From positions 1-17,234 of the forward strand of contig CANMOP010000031.1 of NCBI GenBank assembly GCA_947499615.1: 17,234 bases of DNA, written 5' to 3'. Positions 1 to 6,622 of the stretch are shown here, one piece after another. The notes under the pieces are model-generated. The model worked only from the letters and a program-made list of their open reading frames with translations. It was not told where the DNA came from and ran no database searches. The position numbers and the translations under genes were made by a program. The stretch is from RH-chloro-G1 sp003670575 (GTDB lineage: Bacteria > Chloroflexota > Dehalococcoidia > UBA2979). Position 1 is the first letter of the stretch. Each line of letters begins with the position of its first letter.

Positions 1-87
1 GTCGCGCTTGTACGCGCCGGCGCCACGTTCGAGAAAGGAGTGCTTATCGAACAACACGATGAGCAGGATCAGGAAGACGCCGCGTGA
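1..87. other. Window-edge fragment, coding strand undecided
   Basis: Two readings share the same codon boundaries. On the plus strand an open frame runs from the window edge to a TGA at 85-87 and would give an acidic C-terminus ending EQDQEDAA. Its position facing glnA across the palindrome at 168-199 would make sense for two convergent genes. On the minus strand the same bases read as a hydrophobic segment (FLILLIVLF) followed by DKHSFLERGAGAYKRD, with more G/C in third codon positions, but it has no good start codon or ribosome-binding site. I do not recognise either product. Sequence to the left of the window would decide. Confidence 0.25.
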
Positions 88-167
88 TCACCAGCACCAC
101 TGATCCACAACTCTTGACGATATCTCGTTGCTGGTCGCTGCGGGCGTCAGATGCATTGTGTCGGACA

Positions 168-199
168 GCAGACGGCCCCGGATATCCGGGGCCGTCTGC
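168..199. terminator. Perfect 32-bp palindrome, likely glnA terminator
   Basis: Bases 168-199 form an uninterrupted inverted repeat, with sixteen bases on each side of the centre at 183/184 (core CCCCGGATATCCGGGG). It begins 31 bp past the glnA stop codon. No clear U-tract follows on either strand, so it is not a textbook intrinsic terminator. It could work in both directions or protect the mRNA 3' end. Confidence 0.65.
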
Positions 200-229
200 G
201 TGCGTGCTGGGATGTCTGACTTCGGCGGC

Positions 230-1666
230 CTAGCCGTTGAAGTAGAGCTCGTACTCGTACGGAGTGGGGCGCAGGCGGACTTCCTGAGCCTCCGCACGCT
301 TGGCCTCCAACCAGGTGTCGATGACGTCCTGGGTGAAGACGCCGCCCTGGAGCAGGAAGGAGTGATCCTTCTCCAACGCGTCCAGGGCCTCGTCCAGCGA
401 GCCCGGAACGGTCGGGATCTTGGCGGCTTCCTCGGCGGGCATGTCGTAGATGTTGCGGTCCATCGGGTCGCCCGGGTCGATCTGCTTCTGGATGCCGTCC
501 AGGCCGGCCATCAGCATGGCAGAGAAGGCCAGGTACGGGTTGCTGGCGGCGTCCGCAGGGCGGAACTCCAGGCGCTTCGCCTTCGCGGACATGGAGTACG
601 TGGGGATGCGGATGGAAGCGGAGCGGTTGCGCATGGAGTACGCCAGGTTGACGGGCGCCTCGTAGTGCGGGACCAGCCGCTTGTAGGAGTTGGTGGTGGG
701 CGCTGCGAACGCGAGGATGGCGTGCGCGTGGGTCAGCAGTCCGCCGATGTACCACCGCGCCATCTGCGAGAGCCCGGCGTACCCGTTGCTGTCGTAGAAG
801 AGCGGCTCGCCACCCTTCCAGAGCGACTGGTGGACGTGCATGCCGGTGCCGTTGTCGCCATAGATCGGCTTCGGCATGAAGGTGGCAACCTTGCCGTGCT
901 TCCGGGCGATGTTGCGAACCAGGTACTTGTACCACTGGGCGCGGTCAGCCTGCTGGGTGAGCGTGCCGAACTTGATCGCCAACTCGTTCTGGCCACCGGT
1001 GGCAACCTCGTGGTGGTGGACTTCCATCTCGCAACCAACGGCTTCGAGGGCGTCGCAGAACTCGTTGCGAAGCTCGGTGAAGGTGTCGAACGGCGGCGAG
1101 GGGGAATAGCCCTCCTTGCCGGGGATCTTGAACGCCATGTTGCCACGTTCGGCGACGCGGCCGTTGGACTCATCGCGGCCGCTGTTCCATGCGGCTTCAT
1201 TGGAGTCCACGAAGTAGTACGCGCTGTTCTGGCCCTGCGAGAAGCGGACGTCGTCGAAGATGAAGAACTCCAGCTCGGGGCCGAAGTAGGACGTGTCCGC
1301 GATGCCCGTGGACTTCAGGTACTCCTCCGCCTTGCGGGCGATGGTTCGCGGGTCGCGGCCGTAGCGCTGTCGCGTGAGCGGGTCCGTGACGTCGCAGATC
1401 ATGCTGAGCGTCGGGGTCTGGAAGATCGGGTCGATGACCGCCGAGTCGAGGTCGGGCATCAGCAGCATGTCGGACTCGTGGATCTGCGTGAAGCCGCGCA
1501 GGCTGGAGCCGTCGAACCCGCTGCCGTCGGCGATGAGATCCGCGTCAAGGCGGTGTGCCGGCAGCGTCCAGTGCTGCCATCGGCCGTGCAAGTCGGCCAC
1601 CTTGAGGTCGAGTCGCCGCACGTTGTTCGCGCGGGCCAAGTCGAGTGCTTCCTGGAGAGTAGTCAC
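230..1666 (-). CDS. glnA: Glutamine synthetase, type I (GSI-beta-like)
   Basis: Ligates ammonia to glutamate using ATP; cytoplasmic dodecamer and the main entry of ammonium into metabolism. The 478-residue product has the length of type I enzymes. Visible family motifs are DGSSLRGF near the N-terminus, the glutamate-binding NELAIKFGTL stretch, the ATP-binding signature KPIYGDNGTGMHVHQS, and a C-terminal NIYDMPAEE whose tyrosine (about residue 407) matches the adenylylated tyrosine of enterobacterial GlnA. That suggests GSI-beta type and control by GlnE, although no glnE is in the window. I chose the GTG at 1666-1664 because GGAAAGAGG lies five bases upstream; an ATG at 1720 would add 18 residues without family support. 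A GlnR-like regulator lies upstream on the same strand, and the gap between them carries GlnR-type half-sites. Confidence 0.97.
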   Translation of the reverse strand: MTTLQEALDLARANNVRRLDLKVADLHGRWQHWTLPAHRLDADLIADGSGFDGSSLRGFTQIHESDMLLMPDLDSAVIDPIFQTPTLSMICDVTDPLTRQRYGRDPRTIARKAEEYLKSTGIADTSYFGPELEFFIFDDVRFSQGQNSAYYFVDSNEAAWNSGRDESNGRVAERGNMAFKIPGKEGYSPSPPFDTFTELRNEFCDALEAVGCEMEVHHHEVATGGQNELAIKFGTLTQQADRAQWYKYLVRNIARKHGKVATFMPKPIYGDNGTGMHVHQSLWKGGEPLFYDSNGYAGLSQMARWYIGGLLTHAHAILAFAAPTTNSYKRLVPHYEAPVNLAYSMRNRSASIRIPTYSMSAKAKRLEFRPADAASNPYLAFSAMLMAGLDGIQKQIDPGDPMDRNIYDMPAEEAAKIPTVPGSLDEALDALEKDHSFLLQGGVFTQDVIDTWLEAKRAEAQEVRLRPTPYEYELYFNG

Positions 1667-1820
1667 AGTCGCCTCTTTCCCCTGGCGCCCGGGTAGTGGG
1701 GCGCCCCGCTGCCAGTCCAATGCTGTCTGTTCGATCTGTCTTGCCCTGTCGGCCGATCCGATCAGGGGTGCGGGGCGATTCTGCCTCGGAAGCCCGCAGA
1801 AGGGAAGGTACGTCGGCCCC

Positions 1821-1847
1821 GTTTCTCGCCGGTTACTGCTTTGTTAC
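1821..1847 (-). promoter_or_regulatory. Candidate GlnR box upstream of glnA
   Basis: Read on the glnA strand, the sequence is GTAAC-N6-GTAAC-N6-GAAAC: three half-sites exactly 11 bp apart. The actinobacterial GlnR operator is built from gTnAC and GaAAC half-sites separated by six bases, so both spacing and sequence agree. The array ends 154 bp before the glnA GTG. A TACCTT (1809-1804) lies 11 bp downstream of the array and could be the -10, which would put the array over the -35 region as expected for an activator; this -10 is weak. The rest of the 389-bp gap (1667-2055) shows no gene or RNA that I recognise. Confidence 0.55.
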
Positions 1848-2055
1848 GAACATATTGCGTTCGAGCAGTGGCATATGGACTGATTATGCGCGTTCATGCT
1901 CGGTAGGCGCGACCGGTGCTCGACCTGCGGGCATGCCTCGCTTGCGAGGGTGAATGCGTCATCCAGTGCGCGACACGGATGCTGGTCTCGTCAAAGAATC
2001 GCCTGGTGATGTCGATCGGCTGGGCCGCTGGAGCCGACCACCGGTCATTGTCGGG

Positions 2056-2769
2056 TCACTGCTCCGGCTGCTCGGCGGAGGCGAAGCGTGCGGTGCCCGG
2101 GCTGTCATCGATGAAGCGGTAGCCGACGTTGCGTACCGTGTCGATGAAGGCCTCGCGGCGTTCGATCTTGGCACGGATGCGGCGGATGTGAACGTCGACG
2201 GTGCGCGCACCGCCGTAGTAGTCGTAGCCCCAAACACGGTTGAGCAGCGCCTCGCGGGTGAAGGGCTTGCCGACGTTGGTGGCGAAGAAGCGGAGCAGTT
2301 CGTACTCCTTGTATGTGAGGTCGACACTCTCGCCATCGACGCTCACGGTGTATCGCTCCAGGTCGATCAGCAGCCCGCGGCGACGCAGCAGGTTGCCGTC
2401 CTCGGTGCCGGTGCGGGCCCAGAGTGTGCGCGCCAGACGGACGCGCAACTCTTCCGGCTCCACCGGTGCCATGATGAAGTCATCGATGGCGACACCGGCA
2501 CCGGCCTGTGTGAGCTGATCGACGGTGGTGATCAGCAGGACGCCGATGCGCTCGGCGACCTCCGAATCGCGAAGCACGGCTGCGAGGCCGGCAGCGGTGA
2601 GGCCAATGCCGAGGTCCAGAATCATGGCAGCGGGCTGCCAGTCACGCACTGCGAGCAGGCCGGCCTCCAGGGTGCGCTCGGCGCGAAGGGTATGGCTGTC
2701 CGCACGCGTAGCGGCTGCCACTGACGCGATGTGCTGGGGGGCGTCGCTGACCAGAAGGACGCGCTGCAT
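2056..2769 (-). CDS. GlnR-like OmpR-family regulator, atypical receiver
   Basis: 237-residue DNA-binding protein with an N-terminal receiver-like domain (about 1-115) and a C-terminal OmpR/PhoB winged helix (about 130-222). The DNA-binding part has the stretch VWGYDYYGGARTVDVHIRR and the ending TVRNVGYRF, very close to actinobacterial GlnR. In the receiver the acceptor-position aspartate is kept (D52, in MILDLG) and one acidic-pocket residue remains (D9). The position of the conserved lysine is alanine (FIMAPVEP, A101). GlnR proteins are atypical regulators that need no phosphorylation, and this pattern fits that. It lies directly upstream of glnA on the same strand, with GlnR-like half-sites between them. 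Start ATG at 2769: there is no Shine-Dalgarno, but TACACT lies seven bases upstream, so the mRNA may be leaderless. The family is certain; the GlnR role is an inference from sequence and context. Confidence 0.85.
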   Translation of the reverse strand: MQRVLLVSDAPQHIASVAAATRADSHTLRAERTLEAGLLAVRDWQPAAMILDLGIGLTAAGLAAVLRDSEVAERIGVLLITTVDQLTQAGAGVAIDDFIMAPVEPEELRVRLARTLWARTGTEDGNLLRRRGLLIDLERYTVSVDGESVDLTYKEYELLRFFATNVGKPFTREALLNRVWGYDYYGGARTVDVHIRRIRAKIERREAFIDTVRNVGYRFIDDSPGTARFASAEQPEQ

Positions 2770-2776
2770 AGTCGGC

Positions 2777-2782
2777 AGTGTA
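2777..2782 (-). promoter_or_regulatory. -10 box of the glnR-like gene, leaderless layout
   Basis: TACACT on the minus strand ends seven bases before the ATG at 2769, which would place the transcription start at or within a base or two of the start codon. There is no Shine-Dalgarno. The -35 region is poor. Confidence 0.5.
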
Positions 2783-2901
2783 ATCCACCCGCCCCGGGAA
2801 TGAACGCGTCGGCCGAGGTTGGGAGAATCGTGCACGGACGGTGCGCCTGTCGGCTGTGATGGCGGGCGTCCGGATTGGGGCTATGTAGGGGCAGCGGGCA
2901 T

Positions 2902-2910
2902 TGGTATCAT
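2902..2910 (+). promoter_or_regulatory. Extended -10 promoter of the ABC transporter operon
   Basis: TGGTATCAT matches an extended -10 (TGn followed by a TATAAT-like hexamer at 2905-2910). It would start transcription near 2917, giving a leader of about 60 nt before the ATG at 2978. No good -35 is visible, as is common for extended -10 promoters. Confidence 0.4.
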
Positions 2911-2977
2911 CAGTGCTGGCGCCCGGCAGCGGGCGGCGACGACGCCCCTCGCGTCGCGCAGGACGAGGAGACTCCCC

Positions 2978-4114
2978 ATGGATGTCATCGAGACCACCGA
3001 CCTCACGAAGATCTACCAGAACCGGTATATCGCCCTGAACGCGATGAATATGCGCGTGGAGAAGGGGATGGTGTACGGGCTGGTCGGCCCGAACGGCGCT
3101 GGCAAGTCCACCACGTTTCGCATCCTGCTGGGGCTGCAGCGCCCGACGGCCGGGAGCGTGAAGGTGTTGGGCGAGGAGATGACGGCGGAGCGGTCCGACA
3201 TCCGTCGGCGTGTGGGCTTCCTGCCGACGAACCCGAGTTTCCCTCGGAACCTGACGCCGATCGAGTACCTGGAGTTCGTCGGCGCCGTGATGGGGATGCC
3301 CTCGGAGCGGACGAAGATTCGGCTGGCGACGCTACTCCAGGCGGTGGATATGACCAGCGCGGCGGGTCAGCGCATTGAGGGGCTGTCCACCGGTATGGTC
3401 ACGCGCTTGGGTATCGCTGCTGCGCTGATGAACGACCCGGAGCTGCTGATCCTTGACGAGCCGACATCCGGTCTGGATCCGGCGGGGCGTAAGGAGACGA
3501 TCGAGTTGATTCGCGAGCTGTCCGGTCGCGACCGCACGATCATCATCGCGACGCACATCCTCGGCGACGTGGAGCGAGTGTGCTCCGACGTCGGGATCAT
3601 CTCGCAGGGACGGATCATCTACAGCGGCCCGATGGCAGAAATGCGGCGGCTGGCGCGGCACGGCACGATCGTCGTGGAGATCGAGGGGAACACGACCGCG
3701 TTCGAGCAGCAGATCCCGCTGTTGGACGATGTCGGCGCCGTGCGCTGGGAGCGCTTGGGATCCGAGTTTCGCATGAGCTTCATGGGTGCGGAGCCGCTGC
3801 CGGTGTACATCCATCGCGTGTTGGACCTCATCGATCGCACGGGCGTGGATCTGCTGCACTTCAACACGGGCACGGATGAGATCGAAGAGGCGTTCCTGCG
3901 GCGGCTGGAGGAGGATCGCACGCGCGGCTTCCTGCGCGCGTCCGCATGGGCGGCGACGCAGCGCCTTGCGGGGCACGATACGTTGCTGACCGGCGAGGTC
4001 ACACCGGCGATTCCGGCAGCGACCTCCACAGGAGCGACAACGGGGAACACCACCGCTGCAACAGCGGGAGCGGAGACGGTGCATGCAGGCGTTCTGGGTC
4101 CTCCTTCAGTATGA
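2978..4114 (+). CDS. ABC-2 type transporter, ATP-binding subunit
   Basis: Cytoplasmic ATPase that powers the permease encoded just downstream; 378 residues. The nucleotide-binding domain has Walker A GPNGAGKS (37-44), a signature LSTGM (136-140) in place of LSGGQ, Walker B LLILDE (156-161), D-loop SGLD (164-167) and switch histidine H193 in IATHILGD. This is the CcmA/NatA/DrrA class. After about residue 225 there is a C-terminal accessory region and then a low-complexity Ala/Thr tail (about 345-378) that overlaps the permease start by 32 bases. I chose the ATG at 2978 because AGGAG lies seven bases upstream and homology begins there; an upstream in-frame start at 2819 would add 53 non-conserved residues. 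The substrate cannot be told from sequence; drugs, lipids or other export cargo are all possible. Confidence 0.95.
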   Translation: MDVIETTDLTKIYQNRYIALNAMNMRVEKGMVYGLVGPNGAGKSTTFRILLGLQRPTAGSVKVLGEEMTAERSDIRRRVGFLPTNPSFPRNLTPIEYLEFVGAVMGMPSERTKIRLATLLQAVDMTSAAGQRIEGLSTGMVTRLGIAAALMNDPELLILDEPTSGLDPAGRKETIELIRELSGRDRTIIIATHILGDVERVCSDVGIISQGRIIYSGPMAEMRRLARHGTIVVEIEGNTTAFEQQIPLLDDVGAVRWERLGSEFRMSFMGAEPLPVYIHRVLDLIDRTGVDLLHFNTGTDEIEEAFLRRLEEDRTRGFLRASAWAATQRLAGHDTLLTGEVTPAIPAATSTGATTGNTTAATAGAETVHAGVLGPPSV

Positions 4115-4799
4115 CCTGGGCCAGATGGCCCGTTCTTGGATCGTACGCGCCTGGGTGGTGCTGCTGATCTTGCCGGCCGGGTTCCTGGTGGGCGTGGCGG
4201 CAAGCAACCAGGAGTTGGCCTCCGAGACGATGGCGCTGTACGCGTATGCGTTCTTTGCGCCGCTGTCGTGGTTGGCGGTCTCCATCTTCTCGGCATCCGC
4301 GATTAGCGGAGAAGCGGGGTTGATGGCGGACGCCATCCTCTCCAAGTCCGTGAATCGCACGGAGTACGTGTCCGCGAAGATCGCCTCGCGCATTGGGTTG
4401 AGCGTTGTGGTGTTCTTCCTGGTGACGCTGCCGCTGGCGTACTTGCTGATGCGGTACGCCGTGCCGGACGCGACGGTGGGTGGGCTGGCGAACGGCTTGG
4501 TGATGGTGTGCGTGATGCTGGCGTTCCTCGCGTCGCTCGGCATCCTGCTGTCCACGGCGTTCCGGAATGTGCAGCTCGCAATCCTGGCGGTGATGGTCTC
4601 CGTGCTGTTCTCGGGCGCGCTGTTGCAGTTCCTCGGGCTCACGTGGATGAGCACGACGGCTGTCCTGAATCAGTTGCCGCAGACCTTCCGTGGCACAACG
4701 ACGGTGTGGGCAACGCTGCGAGTGGTGATCGTGTTCGGCGCGCTGACGGCTGCCTCGATCACCGCAGCGGTGTGGGTGTTTCGCCGCAAGGATCTGTAG
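4083..4799 (+). CDS. ABC-2 type transporter permease
   Basis: 238-residue integral membrane protein with about six hydrophobic segments: near 21-40, 55-72, 100-122, 130-155, 160-185 and 212-232. The segment SAISGEAGLMADAILSKSVN, followed by RTEYVSAKI, matches the SISGE...LLSKPVSRTEYV pattern of the NosY/ABC2_membrane family. That pattern normally follows the second transmembrane helix. It partners the ATPase encoded upstream. The genes overlap by 32 bases and the permease has its own GGAG seven bases before its ATG, so translational coupling is likely. At about 240 residues it has only one half-size transmembrane unit, so the working transporter should contain two copies. Confidence 0.93.
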   Translation: MQAFWVLLQYDLGQMARSWIVRAWVVLLILPAGFLVGVAASNQELASETMALYAYAFFAPLSWLAVSIFSASAISGEAGLMADAILSKSVNRTEYVSAKIASRIGLSVVVFFLVTLPLAYLLMRYAVPDATVGGLANGLVMVCVMLAFLASLGILLSTAFRNVQLAILAVMVSVLFSGALLQFLGLTWMSTTAVLNQLPQTFRGTTTVWATLRVVIVFGALTAASITAAVWVFRRKDL

Positions 4800-4827
4800 C
4801 CGTGGCATAGGCGCGGAGCCTCGGCGG

Positions 4828-4847
4828 CTTCCGTGTGGCGTCGGAAG
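4828..4847 (+). terminator. Hairpin after the ABC operon
   Basis: CTTCCG (4828-4833) and CGGAAG (4842-4847) are exact inverted arms around an 8-base loop, 28 bp past the permease stop. There is no T-run after it, so this is at best a weak or factor-assisted terminator. Confidence 0.3.
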
Positions 4848-4972
4848 AGCTGGAAGCTCCGCTCCGCACGTTCGAGGGGCGCGAGTTTCGCGGCCTGGCG
4901 CGACGACAATCGATTCATGCGGGTGGCACTCCGGCGCAGGCGGCGGGGCACGTTCGCGTGGCGTCGCGGTGA
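4835..4972 (+). CDS. Possible small ORF, 45 residues
   Basis: GTG start at 4835 to TGA at 4970-4972, beginning VASEELEAPLRTFEG. It is short, has no visible ribosome-binding site, and its start lies in the loop of a hairpin. It overlaps the next small ORF by GTGA, the layout of a coupled pair, which is the main reason to list it. I do not recognise the product. Chance ORFs of this size are common at this GC content. Confidence 0.2.
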   Translation: MASEELEAPLRTFEGREFRGLARRQSIHAGGTPAQAAGHVRVASR

Positions 4973-5109
4973 TCGAGGTGGCGCCAGACGGGGTGCACGT
5001 GCAGGCGATTCGCGATGCGTCGGCAGTGATGCTGGCGCGGACGGCCGTAGTGCTGGCGGCGCTCGCGATGCTGCGTCGCGTGCTGCTGGGGTTGGCGCGC
5101 GGGCGCTAG
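4969..5109 (+). CDS. Possible small ORF, 46 residues, one hydrophobic helix
   Basis: GTG at 4969 overlaps the preceding TGA. The product begins VIEVAPDGVHVQAI and has a hydrophobic stretch (AVMLARTAVVLAALAML, about residues 19-36) followed by a basic end, like a single-span membrane peptide. Third codon positions are strongly G/C. Its TAG at 5107-5109 overlaps the rimI stop on the other strand. No family recognised. Confidence 0.28.
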   Translation: MIEVAPDGVHVQAIRDASAVMLARTAVVLAALAMLRRVLLGLARGR

Positions 5110-5750
5110 CTGCCCTCGGCCGTCTCTGCTTCGGGATCGCGAGCCTCGAACGCGTCGCCGAAGCGTGCGAGGTGCTGTTCGCGCAGCGAGGAGATGAGCG
5201 CGACCTGCTCCGCCGACGCGAGTTCCGGCGTGAGCATGACGAGCGCGTCCTCGCCGTTGTCGGAGTAGTAGGCGCGCAGTCGTCCGACGTGCGCGAATCC
5301 AAACTTCTCATACACATGCAGCGCGGGGGCGTTCGAGGGGCGGACCTCTAGCGCGATCGTGCGCAGTTCCGACTCGGCGGCGACGTGGAATGCCTCGAGC
5401 AGCAGGCGCTGGCCGATGCCGCCGGTCTGCGCGCTCGGGTCCACGGCGATGGTGACGATGTGCAACTGGTCGACGGTGTACCAGAGGCCGAGGAAGCCGA
5501 CGACGCGCTCGTCGGGGTCGCCGCCGAGGTGAAACAGCCGCCGCAGCGCGTCGAAGCCGTGTGGCGGCTCGGGCTCGCCACCACGCTCTACGGCGACGAA
5601 GTACTGTGCCAGGCCGTTGGTGATCTCGCGCTCAAACGGGGTGCGGGGGACGTTGGGGCCGTACGCGGCGCGCTCCACCCGCTGCACCGGCCGGATGTCG
5701 GCGGCGGTCATGGGGCGAATGGCGATGCGGCGTTGGGCGTCGATGGCCAT
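5106..5750 (-). CDS. rimI: RimI-like GNAT N-acetyltransferase
   Basis: Transfers acetyl from acetyl-CoA to an amine; RimI proteins acetylate the N-terminal alanine of ribosomal protein S18. The 214-residue product has the GNAT acetyl-CoA loop AVDPSAQTGGIGQ (102-114, Q/RxxGxG form), then EVRPSNAPALHVYEKFGF (135-152) and YYSDNGEDALVM (161-172), the last being typical of RimI. It is longer than most RimI proteins (about 150 residues) because of an insertion near 57-80 and a charged tail of about 38 residues. The usual partners tsaB, tsaD and tsaE are not next to it. Start ATG at 5750: no Shine-Dalgarno, but TACACT lies six bases upstream, suggesting a leaderless mRNA. The open frame continues upstream to 6707, but that part is antisense and non-conserved. 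The exact substrate is an inference. Confidence 0.88.
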   Translation of the reverse strand: MAIDAQRRIAIRPMTAADIRPVQRVERAAYGPNVPRTPFEREITNGLAQYFVAVERGGEPEPPHGFDALRRLFHLGGDPDERVVGFLGLWYTVDQLHIVTIAVDPSAQTGGIGQRLLLEAFHVAAESELRTIALEVRPSNAPALHVYEKFGFAHVGRLRAYYSDNGEDALVMLTPELASAEQVALISSLREQHLARFGDAFEARDPEAETAEGS

Positions 5751-5756
5751 GCGGGC

Positions 5757-5762
5757 AGTGTA
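5757..5762 (-). promoter_or_regulatory. -10 box of rimI, leaderless layout
   Basis: TACACT on the minus strand, preceded by GG and followed by GCCCGC and then the ATG at 5750. The six-base gap puts the start of transcription at the start codon. No -35 is apparent. Confidence 0.5.
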
Positions 5763-5858
5763 CCGCAGGCGACGCGCGCGCCATTGGGGGGTGTGGGGTG
5801 TCCGCCGGCCGTGGCTACCGTCGACGCATCGAGGGCGTGACTGCGATGGGGGGCTGCG

Positions 5859-6104
5859 GTGGCTGACCAGGAGTTCGGGCTGGAGCTGGTGGACGCGGAC
5901 GGCGAGGAGCCGTCGGTCGAGGCGCTGGCGGAGTTGGCCGCGCTGGCCGAGGCGGAGGCCGTTGACGGGAGAGTGCGCGGTGCTGGTGGCGGAACTGACC
6001 GAGTCGCGGGGGCGCTGGAGGCGGAGCGCGCGGTGTTGCGCGAGGACGTGGCGCTGTTCGCCTCGGGCCATCCGGGTGACGCGGTGGTGGTCAGGGTGAT
6101 CTGA
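5859..6104 (+). CDS. Small acidic hypothetical protein
   Basis: 81 residues from a GTG at 5859, with GATGGGGGG five bases upstream as a plausible ribosome-binding site. The N-terminal half is strongly acidic (ADQEFGLELVDADGEEP, then EALAELAALAEAEA). The end reads ERAVLREDVALFASGHPGDAVVVRVI. No cysteines, no membrane span, no known motif. The middle (about 38-50) is glycine/arginine-rich and less coding-like, so a compensated frameshift is possible. It diverges from rimI across 108 bp, and a hairpin follows it at 6132-6157, which supports a real transcription unit. No function is proposed. Confidence 0.45.
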   Translation: MADQEFGLELVDADGEEPSVEALAELAALAEAEAVDGRVRGAGGGTDRVAGALEAERAVLREDVALFASGHPGDAVVVRVI

Positions 6105-6131
6105 TCTGGCGAGGGGCTCGGACGATGGAGA

Positions 6132-6157
6132 GGGCAGTGGGAGGGTTTCCGCTGCCC
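6132..6157 (+). terminator. Hairpin after the small acidic gene
   Basis: GGGCAGTGG (6132-6140) pairs with CCGCTGCCC (6149-6157) with one G-U pair, 27 bp past the stop codon at 6104. No T-run follows. The rest of 6105-6579 holds no confident gene. Confidence 0.4.
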
Positions 6158-6194
6158 GCGCCGGGTAACGCTCAGCGCTGTTGATACGACAAAA

Positions 6195-6450
6195 CACTTC
6201 GTGAGTCCCACGCTGCAGTGGTCGATCGAGGAGCGAGTTCCGTGTCTGTGGGTATGCGACCTGCGAGGGGTTGCTTGCCAGCCGTGCACGCTCTTCATCC
6301 CACTGTACGAGCGGGTGGTACACGAATGTGCTGGCGTAGGTACCGGCCGTGGCCGCGCCGGAGAGCTGTGTCGAGAGGGCGCGACGGATGCCCAGTCGCT
6401 CGTATTCTGCCCGCGGCCCGAGCAGCGATGCGCGCAGTTCCGGTCCCTTG
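6195..6450 (-). pseudogene. Possible gene remnant, unidentified
   Basis: On the minus strand this stretch reads as protein-like sequence, including ASLLGPRAEYERLGIRRAL, TYASTFVYHPLVQWDEERA and NSLLDRPLQRGTHEVF. Its composition is balanced and unlike the Arg/Pro/Ala-rich shadows nearby. It has no start codon or ribosome-binding site and it merges in frame into antisense of the small acidic gene. I do not recognise the family. It may be an eroded gene or simply a lucky open frame. Confidence 0.22.
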
Positions 6451-6579
6451 CCGGGCGTTGCCGTAGATGTCAGCACCGATCGCCTCGAAATTACAAGCAG
6501 TATGTCGACGCTAGCGGGCGGCGTTGGCACAGAGCACCGCTTGCTGGTGGCTGGCCTCGCCTTCCGAACGTGCGTTCGA

Positions 6580-6585
6580 TATACT
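6580..6585 (+). promoter_or_regulatory. -10 box of the ruvB transcription unit
   Basis: TATACT (within GATATACTCG) is a near-consensus -10. It sits seven bases before an ATG at 6593 and 36 bases before the ruvB ATG. No convincing -35. Confidence 0.55.
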
Positions 6586-6592
6586 CGCTCGC

Positions 6593-6622
6593 ATGGCAGA
6601 GCGGCTGGCAAGGAGCGGGTAA
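6593..6622 (+). CDS. Nine-codon mini-ORF coupled to ruvB
   Basis: ATG at 6593 opens a nine-codon frame (MAERLARSG) ending at TAA 6620-6622. The last A of this stop is the first base of the ruvB ATG (TAATG). The mini-ORF starts seven bases after the -10 box, so it would be translated from a leaderless end, and its stop would deliver ribosomes to ruvB. The ruvB Shine-Dalgarno AGGAG (6611-6615) lies inside it. It is too short to judge by codon use; the case rests on geometry. Confidence 0.4.
   Translation: MAERLARSG

Noticed and set aside
128..1696. Long plus-strand open frame across glnA
   Set aside because: It is fully antisense to a clear glnA, with Val/Arg/Gly-rich non-conserved translation typical of GC-rich shadow frames.
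2819..2977. Upstream extension of the ABC ATPase
   Set aside because: The added 53 residues cross the promoter and are not like the family, and the ATG at 2978 has AGGAG at good spacing.
6349..6621. Upstream extension of ruvB
   Set aside because: Non-conserved residues; the ATG at 6622 has a good ribosome-binding site and the family N-terminus.
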